Origin: Aquila chrysaetos chrysaetos
Lineage: Eukaryota > Chordata > Aves > Accipitriformes > Accipitridae
DNA: 64,000 nt
Direction: 5' to 3'
Assembly (NCBI RefSeq): GCF_900496995.4
Contig: NC_044008.1
Span: 186,001 to 250,000, forward strand
The notes under the pieces were generated by a model. It did not search any database. It saw only the letters and a program-made list of their open reading frames with translations, and was not told where the DNA came from. Shown here in pieces: positions 24,201 through 35,300 of the stretch. Both the position numbers and the translations under genes were made by a program. Position 1 is the first letter of the stretch, and every line of letters starts with the position of its first letter.

Positions 24201-25099
24201 GCATCTCTGCTCTATTCTGGAGCTAACGGTAGCTGTGCCTGCCACCACTCCAGTGTGTGCGCACGTGGCTTCTCTGACTGAGACAAGTCTCTGGGGTGGA
24301 AACAGGTCAGCCATCCTTCCACTCCCAAAACTTTGGCACAAGGGCACCGCTGCATCCTGTTGTCCAAGTAGGAGCCAGTTTGGGAAACCCCTGGCAGACA
24401 GCCCCAGCTCCTCACCCGATGGGCTGGTGGACGCATTGCTGGAGCCTGCAGCCCAGGGGCCAGTCCAGCTGTTTGCGAGTGTGCACAGACACATGCTGCG
24501 TGGTGACCGCCTCCACGCAGGGGTGTCGGGGAACAGTGGGCAGCGCTCCAACAACTGCAGGATAAACAGTTTACAGGGCCAGAACCAAGACCTTTCCCTG
24601 TAAAACCCAGAGACAGGCAGGGTGCTGAGCCCTTCCAAGTCACACCTGCTTGTCCTGCTGATGTCCAGCCTCCCTCATGAGTCCCCCCTGGCAGATGGGG
24701 AAGGAGCCAGGCAGGCCCTCCATCCAGATATGCTGGTGCAGTTGTGGAGTTGGAGGATCATGGTTGCAGACGGGGGACAGAGCCACTGGGACGAACTGCA
24801 GGCATTGGTGGTGGTGGGGTGAGAGACAGTTGATCAAAGGAGCAGAGCAGGCCCCAGAAGCTGAAACAACTTGTCCTCTGCCCCAGGGCACTGTGTCCAG
24901 ATCCCCTGTGCTGGCTGTGGTGTGTGCACTGTGCTCTGAGCCCTCCCTGGGTGAGCAGAGGCTCCGGGTGTCCATGTGCCTGGGATGGGGTAAACCCAGG
25001 GCAGGTCCATGCTTTGCTGCCAGGATGAGGAAGGGTCCCTTTGGCGCAGCTGGTGGGAGTCACTGCAATGGGGGCTGTGCCCACTGTGGGGGCCGGGGA
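21241..25099. other. Non-coding, GC-rich
   Basis: No exon, RNA gene or repeat family recognised apart from a short poly-A tract near 22099-22110. This is the proximal upstream flank of the SHANK3 promoter region. Confidence 0.5.
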
Positions 25100-25780
25100 G
25101 GGCATGCAGTGGCAGTTGGCCCTTGTGGGGGGTGTGTGGGGGGGCACTTGTGGGGATCCCTGCGTGGTGTGGGGCTCCTTGGTGAGGTCCCTGATATGGG
25201 GATTCCCATGTAGGGTGGGGGTGGTCCCCTGCAAGGCCCTCAACAGGAGGACCCCTGGGAGGGGGGTGTCTGCACAGGGTCCCTGCCACGGGGAACCCTG
25301 TGGGGGTGCCTCTGCGAGATTCCTGCATGGTTGGTTGGGGGTTCCTGGGTGAGGGCCCTGAGATGGGAATCTCTGTGTGGGGCAGTCAGGGGTCCTGTAC
25401 GAGGTCCCTGGGGGGGTGGCCTGGGTGGAGTGTGGGGGTCCTCCACCGGGCCCCTGCTGGGGGTCCGCACCAGGTCCCCGAGTGGAGGTTGGGCATCCTC
25501 CGCTGGGTCCCTGCCAGGAGATGGTCCTTGCCGGGGTCCCCCTGTGGGGTCCCTGTGGGGGTGCCCGTGTGCAGTGTGGGGGTCCTCCACCGAGGAATGT
25601 CCCTGCCGGGGACGGGACCGGACCGCGGGGTCCCTGCACGGATGCCCGTGTGCAGTGTGGGGGTCCTCTCCGGGGCCCCTGGTGGGGCACGGTCCCTGCC
25701 GGGGTCCCCCCGCGGGGTCCCAGCCGGGGTGCCCCCGCGGGTCGCGGCAGCCGCGCTCACCGCCTCTCCTCACCCCGCAG
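25100..25780 (+). repeat. GC-rich degenerate minisatellite upstream of SHANK3 exon
   Basis: Words such as GGGGTCCCTG, GTGTGGGGGTCCTCCACC and TGCCGGGGTCCC recur at irregular 30-60 base intervals up to the acceptor-like CACCCCGCAG at 25771-25780. For example the GTGCAGTGTGGGGGTCCT phrase occurs near 25569 and again near 25651. The array is strand-biased (G-rich on +) and rich in G-runs. It keeps a long minus-strand frame open for about 620 codons, which I treat as an artefact. Confidence 0.65.
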
Positions 25781-25861
25781 GACCCCCGGGCGGGCTGTGA
25801 GCGCGGCCCCCGGTGCCGGTGCCGGTGCCGGTGCCGGCCGCCCCGCCGCGCCGCACGGAGC
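25781..25861 (+). other. SHANK3: 5' untranslated leader of SHANK3 (candidate)
   Basis: The 81 bases between an acceptor-like tract (CGCCTCTCCTCACCCCGCAG at 25761-25780) and the first ATG contain an in-frame TGA at 25798-25800, so the reading frame does not extend further upstream. A CCGGTG hexamer is repeated about four times at 25810-25836. If the acceptor is used, a non-coding exon lies upstream; if not, transcription starts nearby and this is plain leader. Confidence 0.45.
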
Positions 25862-26119
25862 ATGCCTCTGAGCCCCGCCGGCAGCAAACATGAGAGCCCG
25901 GAGTCGCCGCCGCCAGAGCCGCCGCCGCCGCCGGAGCGACAGCCCCGCGCCGCCGCCGCCGGGGAGCCGGGCGCCGGCCTGCGGGAGGAGACGCGGCTCG
26001 ACCCGGCCCGGGGCCCCGGCGGGCCCCGCTCCCCCAAGCTGGCGGCCCCGGCGCGCATGGAGGAGCCCGCGCCCGGCGCCATCGTCGTCCGCATCGGCAT
26101 CCCCGACCTCCAGCAGACG
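25862..26119 (+). CDS. SHANK3: SHANK3 N-terminus, first coding exon (partial gene)
   Basis: The exon encodes 86 residues and ends at a consensus donor, ACG|GTGAGT, in phase 0. Residues 73-86 (AIVVRIGIPDLQQT) match the start of the SPN ubiquitin-like domain of SHANK proteins. SHANK3 has VVVRVGIPDLQQT and the same splice position, SHANK1 has DLHQT and SHANK2 has IHDLQQT, so SHANK3 fits best. SHANK3 scaffolds excitatory synapses, linking receptor complexes to Homer, SAPAP and actin. A second ATG at 26057 (residue 66, MEEP) corresponds to the classic short start. The ATG at 25862 has A at -3 and gives a 65-residue extension rich in P, A and E, including (CCG)n-encoded PPPEPPPPPER. Its MPLSP opening recalls the openings of long SHANK1 and SHANK2 isoforms. 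An in-frame stop lies upstream at 25798. The rest of the gene is outside the window. Confidence 0.85.
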
Positions 26120-26267
26120 GTGAGTGCCCGCCTCGGCCCCGGCCCCGGCCCGCACCCCGACCCGGCCCCAGCCCCAGCCCCGCTCCGAGACAGCTGCCGC
26201 CCCGGTACTACCCGGCAAACTTCGCACCGCCGCGGGCGGGGGGCGGCCGGCCACGGGCCCGGCAGGA

Positions 26268-26396
26268 CGGCTCCCCGCTGCCCCGGCTCCCCGCTGCCCC
26301 GGCTCCCCATTGCCCCGGCACCCCACTGCCCCGCTCCCCATTGCCCTGGTGCCCCGGCTCCCCACTGCCCCGCTCCCCATTGCCCCGGCTCCCCTC
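26268..26396 (+). repeat. C-rich tandem repeat in SHANK3 intron 1
   Basis: About eight units of 13-18 bases with the pattern GCCCCGGCTCCCCATTG or GCCCCGCTCCCC(A/G)CTG lie 150 bases after the splice donor. Variant units are interleaved, which suggests repeated local duplication. Confidence 0.75.
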
Positions 26397-29300
26397 TTCC
26401 CCGCAGAGCCCGGCGGGGACGCGGGCGGAGCGTGCCGGGCAGCCCCGGCTGCGGCGCTGCCTTCCCGGGGCGCAGCCCGGCCGGGGCGCTCCGGGGCCTC
26501 CGGTGCGGCCGCAGCCCGGGGCCGCTCCCGCCGGCCGGGGCCCGCACTGGCCCGGGACCCGCACCGGCCCGGGACCGGGCTGTGCTCTGCCGGCTGCCCC
26601 GAGTGCGGGGGACAGCGGGGCCGGGTGTGGGGAGCGGGCACAGCTCAGGAGGCTCCAGCACCGGCATGGTACTGGTACCAGTACTCCACCGGCACCGGGA
26701 TCGGCTCCGGCACCGGTACCGGCTGGGCTGGGCTGTGGGAACATGGAGCCGCAGCGCAGCGCTGGGAACCAACAGCCGCCTGGTTGCTGGCGGCGTGGGC
26801 AGGCAAGACCGAGCCGGGTGTGCGTGGGCTGTGCATGGATGCTGAGGTGACCGCAGCGGGTTCCAGGTGTCAGGCCCGGGTGCAACGCAGCAGGTTGCAG
26901 TGTCTGCTTGGTGCACCACTGCACCGGATGGCGGTATGGTGAGGTGTGGTGTGCCAGGCCATGGTGCCGGTACCACAGGCGGGACGTGCAGGTGTGACCT
27001 GCTGGGAGCCGAGGTGTGACACGGGAGGGCACGGGCATCATGGTGCGTCAGCCGGTGTGGCTGTGATGTGGGGCAGCACGTGTGGCACGGAGGGGCAGAG
27101 GGTGGCATGGTGGGTGGTTACCCCCGGGCACAGCAGGTGTCTGGCAGGGCGCAGTGGACCGTGGAGGTTGAGGGGTGGCTGTTACAGACCGGAGGAGTGC
27201 TGGGGGTCACCTGGGGCGCTGGCTGCTTGCGGGGAGCGAGTGCTTGGAGACTGAGCCTGGTCAGCGCAGGGAAAAAGTTCACTGAAGGGCTGCAGTAACT
27301 GTGGCCCTGGTGAAGAGCGTTTGTTAGAGGTGGAGTGCTGGGAGCAGTGGCTTGCCTGGGGACGTGTGGGCTCACAGAGCCTCTGCTCTGGGACGAGGTG
27401 TTGCAGGCAGGAGAGGAGGTGCCCCTTGGGGATGAGGGGTGGGGGGAGATGAGGAGACAGAGAGGCTGGGGGCGAGCAGAGCATTGCTGGGGGTGGAGGG
27501 GACTAAAGCTCCAGGTGGGGAAAGAGCTCTCTTTTGGAGACTGGCCTGGGGGTCCTGCTCAGTGACAGAGGGGTAGTGGCTGGGGCCAGAAAGCTTGCTA
27601 GAGAACAGCGGTGCTGGGGCTGAGGGCCGAGTGCTTGGGGCTGAGGTGCTGGCATGCTCACAGGCACAGCTCTGCAGGCTCAGCTGCCAAGCGCTGGGGA
27701 GCGGCAGAGGCAGGCGAGGCAGCGCTGCCTTTGCTGTCGAAGAATCGGACAGACGCTCTGCTCTGGCGAGGACTGACCTTGTGCTGCAGGAAGGGCTTTA
27801 CACCTGCTCCCTCCTGCCCCAGCCCCTGCTGGGGTTGTGAGCAAGGCTGTCGGGGACACGGTGTCGGCTCTTTCCCTTCACTGCTGTATTAGCCCCAGCA
27901 CATCAGCTCCTCCTCCGTCCCGAGCTGATGCCCAGACGTGGGTGTCATCCTGCTCCAGCCCTCACCCCAGATCCCGTTGTGTGATGCAGCACGGGGCAGG
28001 GCCCACAGACTGTCAGTGAGGGCCCTTGCTCTGCACATTGCCATGGTATCCACCTCTCTGCTTTGCTGTTCCTTGGGCACTGCTCTGCACCTCCCTTCCC
28101 TGTCTTTGTTTTGGGAGTGTGCGTGGGCATTGGAGGAAGCAGCGATGCTGGAGACCCCCCCACCCCCTTCCAGTCTTCCAGGGGGTGGAAGACTGCGACC
28201 AGGGGATAGTCCCAGAGTCCGAGTGGAGCTGCTCAGCCATGCCACACCGAAGATCGCCCCAGGCAGTGGAGGGAATGGGGCACTTCAAGCAAAGCAGAGC
28301 ATCTTTGCATGTATAAAGTAGGAATTTCCCTCCCAGATCTCCCTTCCCCAAGGGGCAGATGCATATCAGAGAGCTGAAGAGTGGAAATGTTTCTGGTGCA
28401 ACCTCCCGTGGGCTGGGGGTGGGAGCCAGCAGAGCAGGAACCCCTGGGGAGACCCGCGGGCTGCCTGGGGCTGGGGGCTGGCGGCATTGCTCCCCTGGGA
28501 CGGCTGAGCGGGGCGGGCAGGCAGTTGGGGTGCTGGCGGAGGTGCGGTGGGGAGCGCCTGGGACGTGGGGCAGTGCTGCTGGGTGCAGCTAAGAGCACCA
28601 CAGCGCTCGCATCCTGGCAAGCGCAGCCTGCGCACCGCCAGCCTGGTTGATGTGCAGAGGAATTCACTGCAGTCGCAGCTCAGGGCTCGGGCTTTGCAGT
28701 GTGAGTAGCAGGAGCTCGCAGGTCGTGCGTGGTGGTCATGGAGGGGCAGGGCTGCCCGACCAGCCCTGTCCCTGCTGCCCATCCCACGGGGCAGCGTGCA
28801 CTGGATTTTATGGGCTGCGGATGGGAGTCGGAGGCTGTGCTGTGGCACCTGCTCCCCCGGGCAGAGAGAGGCAGGATGAAAGCAGATTTGGGTGCAGGCT
28901 CCCTGCAGAGCAGGGACCGGTCCTGTGCAGCACGGCTGCCCTGGGGAGCTGTGGGCAGCAGGACAGTGTGATGGCTGTGCTGTCAGACCCTCTGCTGTCC
29001 TGCGAGCTGGGCGAGGGGAGCCAGAGGAGCCAGACACCCGGTGCAGCTCCCTGCACAGTACTCCCGTGCTGTCACCAGCATGCAGCCATGCTCAGGCTGC
29101 TGTCAGGGGCATCTCTTTCTTTCAAACCAAGGCAGTGCCTGCAGAGGGCTGTTGCATTTATGATTCAGGTGGGTGCTGACTTCCCAAATAGAAACTGCCT
29201 GTTTTGCAAACTCCTCTTCTGTGCTAGCTGAGGTACCTTCACTTAAATAAAGGGAGGCAGGAAAAACCCAGCTGGCTTAACAGTATGCATCCCTAAGAGC

Positions 29301-32300
29301 TGTATGGTGTCCTGTGACTGGCCCTGAACTTCCCTAGGCTCCTGTGATCATCCCCATGCATCAGCTCTCTGATCTGGGCGCTCGCAGTGTTCATTCTTCA
29401 TGCCTTGAGCAGGCAGGCTTGGTCCCCTTCTGCAAGGTGACATCCAAGCGGATGGGGGCCTGACCAGTGTGAAAGGGGACAAGGGGAAAATGAGCGATTG
29501 AGCCTGTCCCATCTGCCACTGCTGGGCTTGCTGCCGCACTCCCATCTTCTCTGTGAGGCACTCTGGGATTTGTTGGAGGATGTTTGCTGTGTTTTGGAGA
29601 AGCTTGCAGGATAGATGCTCTAGAGCTGTGTGTGTTCCCTGCCTCCTCCTCCCCTCTTACAGGGCACGGGTTCCTCGGTCTCACCCAGCTGAAGAGCAGC
29701 AAGGATCCTAGGCCTCTTCCCTGCTCCAGCTCCTGGCCCGTACGGATCCTGCTCCTCTCTGCAGTTAGTGGGTGTTGAGCTGGCACCCGTCTGACTGGAG
29801 CCCAGCCGTCCTTCCCAGGGCTGCTGTGGCTTAGCAGGGCTGCAGCACACTGTCTCTCAGGCCAGGTGGGGACCCCTCTCCTGGCGTGGTGGTCTCTTGC
29901 TGCTCAGACCCTTTTCCCTGGGCTGGGATAGGCCTTTGCACTTCAGAGGAGCTGACGTCGAGCTGTTCCCCGAGTCTGCATCCGCAGGGCAGTGAAGACC
30001 CTGAACCACAGGCATCTTCCTCAAGGTGTCCTTCCCCTGCTTTTGCTGCTCTGCTTGTCTGGCTTTGCAGCGGCAGTGGCCCTCCCTGATGGACAACCAG
30101 CAGGGAGGCTGACACTTTGGCTGCTCTGTGGGTCTGTGTGGTGGTCTCGCCCCAGGCCAGGCTTAGTGTCTGCACCCTGGGAGGAATCTCAGCCTGCAGG
30201 TGCAGACTGGGACTCAGGCAGGCTGAGGAAAGGGAAGGATGTCCTGTAGGCAGGAATAAGGGACAGGACCTTGCAAAAGAGGCAGTCAAATGCCTGCCTT
30301 GTAATGGGAGCACTCTTCACCTCCTCTGACCTGGCTCTGCTCTCCTTCCTGGACCTGTCCAGAGGTTGAGTTGCTCTGGGCAATGGGGCACATGCATCAG
30401 AGTCATCCAAGAGAAGAAGCTTTCTTCCCTGCTTGCTCTAGGAAGAGCAAAAACATAAGGAGAAGGGATAGAACCCCAACAGGGATCGCTGGTCTCTGCA
30501 GGACTGTGTGGTGCCAGCAAGGGGCTGATGTGCCGAAGGGGTTTTGCTCACTGAACTCCAGCCCTTCCCCAGTCTGAAGTAACCCTGTTCCCTCCTCCCA
30601 CGGGTGTCTTTGGGGCTCTGGGTCTGGCTTGGCAGCTGCAGCACGTGGCTGATGTGCCACGGGCTTTGCTATAGCAAGCTCTGCTAGAAGGTGGGATTGT
30701 CTCTTTTGGGATCTTCAGGCACAGGGTGGACAGGTAGCTTTTCAGTAACAAGTCAGAATCCATTAGCTGCCAGCGTTTCAGAGATCAGGACTTCAGCTGG
30801 GCCAAAGCTCAGTTTGTTCAAGTTTACATCTTCTGTCAGGGTTGGAGCCTCCAGGTGGGTTTTTAGACTGTGAAGTGGCTGACTTTTCAAGTCAAGTTTC
30901 CCAGCTCTCTTGGAGTTGTCTCAAGCCTCTTTTAGGTTCCTTGGCAACTCTCCATCACTGTGTTTATTCAGCTGAAAGCCTTTGAATTCACTCTTAGTGG
31001 TTTCCATTGTTAGGAGCAAATCTCCACCCCAGGCTGTGACCTTGTCTCTGAAAAGGCAGTCTCTTCAGGCACATCACTGTTTATATCCTAATGATGGGCC
31101 AGCACTTTCAGGTTAAATAGTCTGAGCAACCTGCACGGACTCTGAGCTCAGGGAAGAGAGGCTAAGCTGCTCTACACCCATACAAACAGCTTGAGAAATG
31201 GAACCTGGAGTGCAGGAGGAACAGGACATGTCTCCTACTCTGCACAGACATGCGAGACACAGAGATGCAGGTGGAGACAGGACAGAAGGACAGGCCCTTC
31301 TGCAGTGCAGAAACTGGGGAGGGGTGTGATTGGATGGGAAATGGGCACATCTTAATTACCAAAAGGAGACTCCCTTTCTCACAGTGTAGAAGTAGCTGCT
31401 GGCATTCCTGCTGTGGAGGTGAAGAGCTCTGCTGGGGACAAAAACAGGCTATAAACCCCTCAGTACTGACTGACACAGCTTGCAAATGGCCCTCCTTTCT
31501 GACAGGCAGAGTTGCCCCAGCGAGTTGCACGGTTCCCAAAGCCTACGGGCATGGGACAGCCTTGCAGGCAATGGGGGCTATGGACTCTTCTGGGCAGGGG
31601 CAGAGGCTGGGGCTGTGGGAGATGAGCAGTGCTTGGCACATGCTGACACACTCTGCTCCTGTGCTGGGGAGTGCCTGGGACCATGGTCAGGAGCCACACG
31701 ATGCCCTACAGCCTGAAGAGTCCTTTGTCCTGCATGGCCCCTGGTAGGCGACTCCACTACTTAGCTGGATGTTTTTCATGGTGCCCAAAATTTGCTGTCC
31801 TCTATTCTGGGAGCTCTGTGTGGCAGCTGAGGCGCTCCAGGCAAGTGTTTGGGGAAAGGGTCCTTGCCTCCTCTCCTCCCCTCCCTTCCCACTAGCAGTT
31901 TCCGAAGGATTCTTAAAGTAGCAGTGTCCCGTGTGTCTGGGGGCTGAGCTCTTTGGGAGGTGCCTGGGCCTGCCCAGCCTGCTGTGGGGTCCACCACGAT
32001 GGGACCCCAGCTCCTGCTCCTCCCAACCAGACTGTCGGCGCTGTGCTCCTGCAAGCAGGTTTTGGGGGATGGCAGGTGCAAGGGGGTGGCCAGTCTGCTG
32101 GCAGCCCCGAGGTGAAGTTGGGGCAGGTCATGTTTGTGGCCCGGCAGGAGGAGGAACGACAATTCGTGCTGTAGTGGAGGGGAAGAGTGATATTGAGAGC
32201 AAAGAGACCCTTTGAGGGGCAGATGCTAATTTGGGAGGAGAGACAGAAAGCTGTTTGTATTGGAGATGCACGGAGCTGTGGATGGGTTTCTTGTGGTGGT

Positions 32301-35300
32301 GCCATTTGGGAGCATGTGGGCTGAGTCTGGGCTGCACAGGGAAGCTGGGCATGCAAGGATGCCGTCTGGAGAGACCATCCGTCTATGGGAGGTGTGTGAG
32401 CATAGCTGCATGGCAATGCCGGGAATGCGGGCTCTGCTTCTCACCAGCAGTGGCAGAGTGGGCAGTGCCGAGTGGGAGCCGCTGTCTCTCGTGGCATCTG
32501 TTTGGGTGCAGCCCTGGGGCGACAGCCTTGGCGGTTTCAGGCCAGATCATCAGTTCCCAAACTGGCGGGATCACTGTCAGTAAAGTGGATTTGCAGCCCT
32601 GGGGAGAATGTGGTCTCATCTGCAAAGGGGATCATGCTGAAATATGGCCTGTTAGATGTGTTGCAGCCGGGAAAGCCTGGGTGATGCTGAAGGATCTGCA
32701 TCCTGTGGAAGGATGTCCTGTGGTGTCCAGGCAGCGGGGTCTGGCATGTCTTTCGTCTGCTGGCATCCATCCCGTGGGAGGGCTCCTCCCACATGCAGGG
32801 CTTTGGTGATGTGTCGGGGACCTGCAAAGAAATGTCTTATGACCAAGGGCCTTGGAGGTGTGGGACCACCCAGCTCCATTTGCGAGAGGCTCTTTGAGGT
32901 CTCCACTGAGGCCAGGGCCTCCCTTTGCTGCAGGATGGAACTGCTCATTTCCCTCTGTGGCTGCAGAAAAGGCTCTGCCCTCATCCCCCTTCTCAGTCAC
33001 CTGATAACTTCAGGTTAATATTCTGGCTTGTTATCTCTTTAATGCAAATGAAAGAAGAGCCTGACAACCAGTGCACAAAGCATTGATTCTTCTGTTAAGC
33101 CAAGGGAAGTGAAGAAATAAATTTTCATATTATAAAAGAGAGATAGGAGAAGTTTTCCTGAACTTCTGCTTAGCCAGGACTATTGGTGGGAAGGCAGGCT
33201 GCTAAGAGACGGTGTGGCTTGCCATTCATTTGGGATTTGATTTGAATTCACTGTGCCACAAGCCCATGAGCGCGGCTGCAGTCCATCCTGCAAGCAGTAC
33301 CAATGCTGCGTCTCTGCAGCCCGGTGAGGCCGGGATGCGGTGGCCACAAGCCGTGGCAGAGCGAGCTGCCCACCGACGACAGAGGCAGGGGGATGACAGA
33401 GGCAGGGAGATGACAGAGGCATGGAGACTGCACACAGCTTTGCCTGCGGCCGGAGGGGAGGTGCGGTGGGCGCAGGGCGGGTGGGGAGGGGGCTGCGGCG
33501 CCTTTGCTGATGTGGCTCTGGGTTCTGCAGAGGGGCCGTGGGACAAGGGACACTGGTTCTGACCATGCGGTTTAGAAAGGAGGGCTGTTGTTTCTCTAGA
33601 TAAAAGGCCCTTTCTGTAAAGCATACTACCTGCTGCGCTGTTTCCTCTCCCTAAAAGAAAAGCAGAGAAAAGACAGCGGAATGTAGGAAATGCCAGTGGA
33701 CACATCTCTTCTGAGCCAGGGAGTGCCAACTTGCTGGCAACTCGCTCTGCAACAACTCTTGCTCTGCTGCAGTGTGCTCTGTCCCCTGGTGTTTGCCCAC
33801 AACACAGGATGGACTTTAACTATGAACAGTATGTGAAGAGGTGCAGTCGCTTTGCCTGTGCTGGCTTGGCAGCTGCAGGTGCTCAGCAGCTCCTGTGAAG
33901 CAGCTGGCAGGGCCACTGCAGCATGGCGCTGGCAGGCACGGCAGCAGACCTGCCTGCAGCCCGGTCTGGCTTCCTGGACAGGGTGCAGTCCCTCACACTG
34001 GCTGCTTCGCTGCAGCTACAGAGAGTTTTATTCTGCACGGCTGTGCAGATTGCCATGTGCTAAGTAACATGGTGCTGACTGTGGACGCCTCAGCAGACAG
34101 AAATGCTGAGCTCATGGAAGTAATTGATATGAAGAAGATGAATGAAACTATATTTAACGTTTGTTGTGGGTTAAAAATCCTATAGTAAAAATCGTAGTGA
34201 AAATCTGCTGTCACGTATGCTTTATATAAATTGCTGTCCCAAATCCATGTTGCTCCCAGGATGGCTTCAGGTGTTGGCAGAACAGGAAAGGCTTCCTGGG
34301 GTCGTGGTGGCAGAGGCCTGGGGCGGCCCTGCGCTCCAGGGCATTCTGGCTCCCCACAGGACCCCTGGCACCAGGGCTGATGTAGTTAACATGCAGACTT
34401 TGGGTAGATCAGCCCTATATACACTCTGATATGAATCAACACAGGGGACCACTCAGTTGCACAAAATCCCTCCTCACCATCAGCCGTTGCTGCACAGAAA
34501 AAATATAAGAGGCTGCTGTTGTATCAAAGGAGAAGAAAAAATTGTCTGGTCGGCGGTGTAGTCTTTGAGCAGCGGCGTGTGATGGTGTAATTAAGGGCTG
34601 CGTGGTGCTGAGCTCACAAGGGGGCAGAGCCAGTGTGCTCCGTGTTCAGCAACTGCCTGCAGACAGTGTGGCTGGCAAGTGCCACTCTCCTCTCTGACTC
34701 CACGGATCATCTCCAGCAGGACCTAACACTTGCTGGTGAAGCCCAGATGCTTCTGGCTGCCCTTGTGTGTGTCAGTGCACTGCAGAGCTGAATTTGGGGA
34801 GTAACCTTGGTTGATGGGCTGTGCAAAACAGAGTGGGTGGGTAGGGGCAAGCAGTGTGCTGTGACTGAACAGGGCTGAGCAGACCCCCTGCGGGAGAGCG
34901 GGGCTGCAGCCCAGGGTCCGGCGTGCTGGCGGCATGGCACGGGGAGCCCAAGTGTTTCACCAGTCCCAGTGCAAGCCTCCAGCCACCGTCCTGCTCCCCG
35001 CTCAGCTGTGCCAGGAAAGCACCAGTGTGGGAACTGGGCTCGTCGCTGGTGGCAGTGGTGTCCAGCGTAGAGCTCCATGTGCCCACTGACAGTGTTGTGC
35101 TGGTGTTTTGTACCACAGACCCATTCCGTACCATGGCTGTAGGACAGGGAATGGATTTATTTTGACAGCCTGGGCTCTGTAGCAACTCCTAAGATAGCAA
35201 TTTATTTGGAGTTTGATAACCTGGGAACCTTCGCTCCTCCTTTAACCCTGGTCTGCGTGAACTGCTGGTGCACACTGGTGCTGGCCCTTGCACAGGGAGG

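Larger units (their letters stand above)
25580..26650. promoter_or_regulatory. SHANK3: CpG island at SHANK3 5' end
   Basis: CpG density rises sharply from about 25580, peaks over the first coding exon and continues into the start of intron 1. The exon and its 5' leader lie fully inside the island, as expected for a brain-expressed scaffold gene with a CpG promoter. No TATA box was seen. The exact transcription start cannot be read from sequence. Confidence 0.8.

Noticed and set aside
25240..27108. 622-codon minus-strand open frame over the SHANK3 exon
   Set aside because: It lies in minisatellite and CpG-island sequence where stops are rare, its peptide is low-complexity P/G/A/R, and it overlaps the recognisable SHANK3 exon on the other strand.
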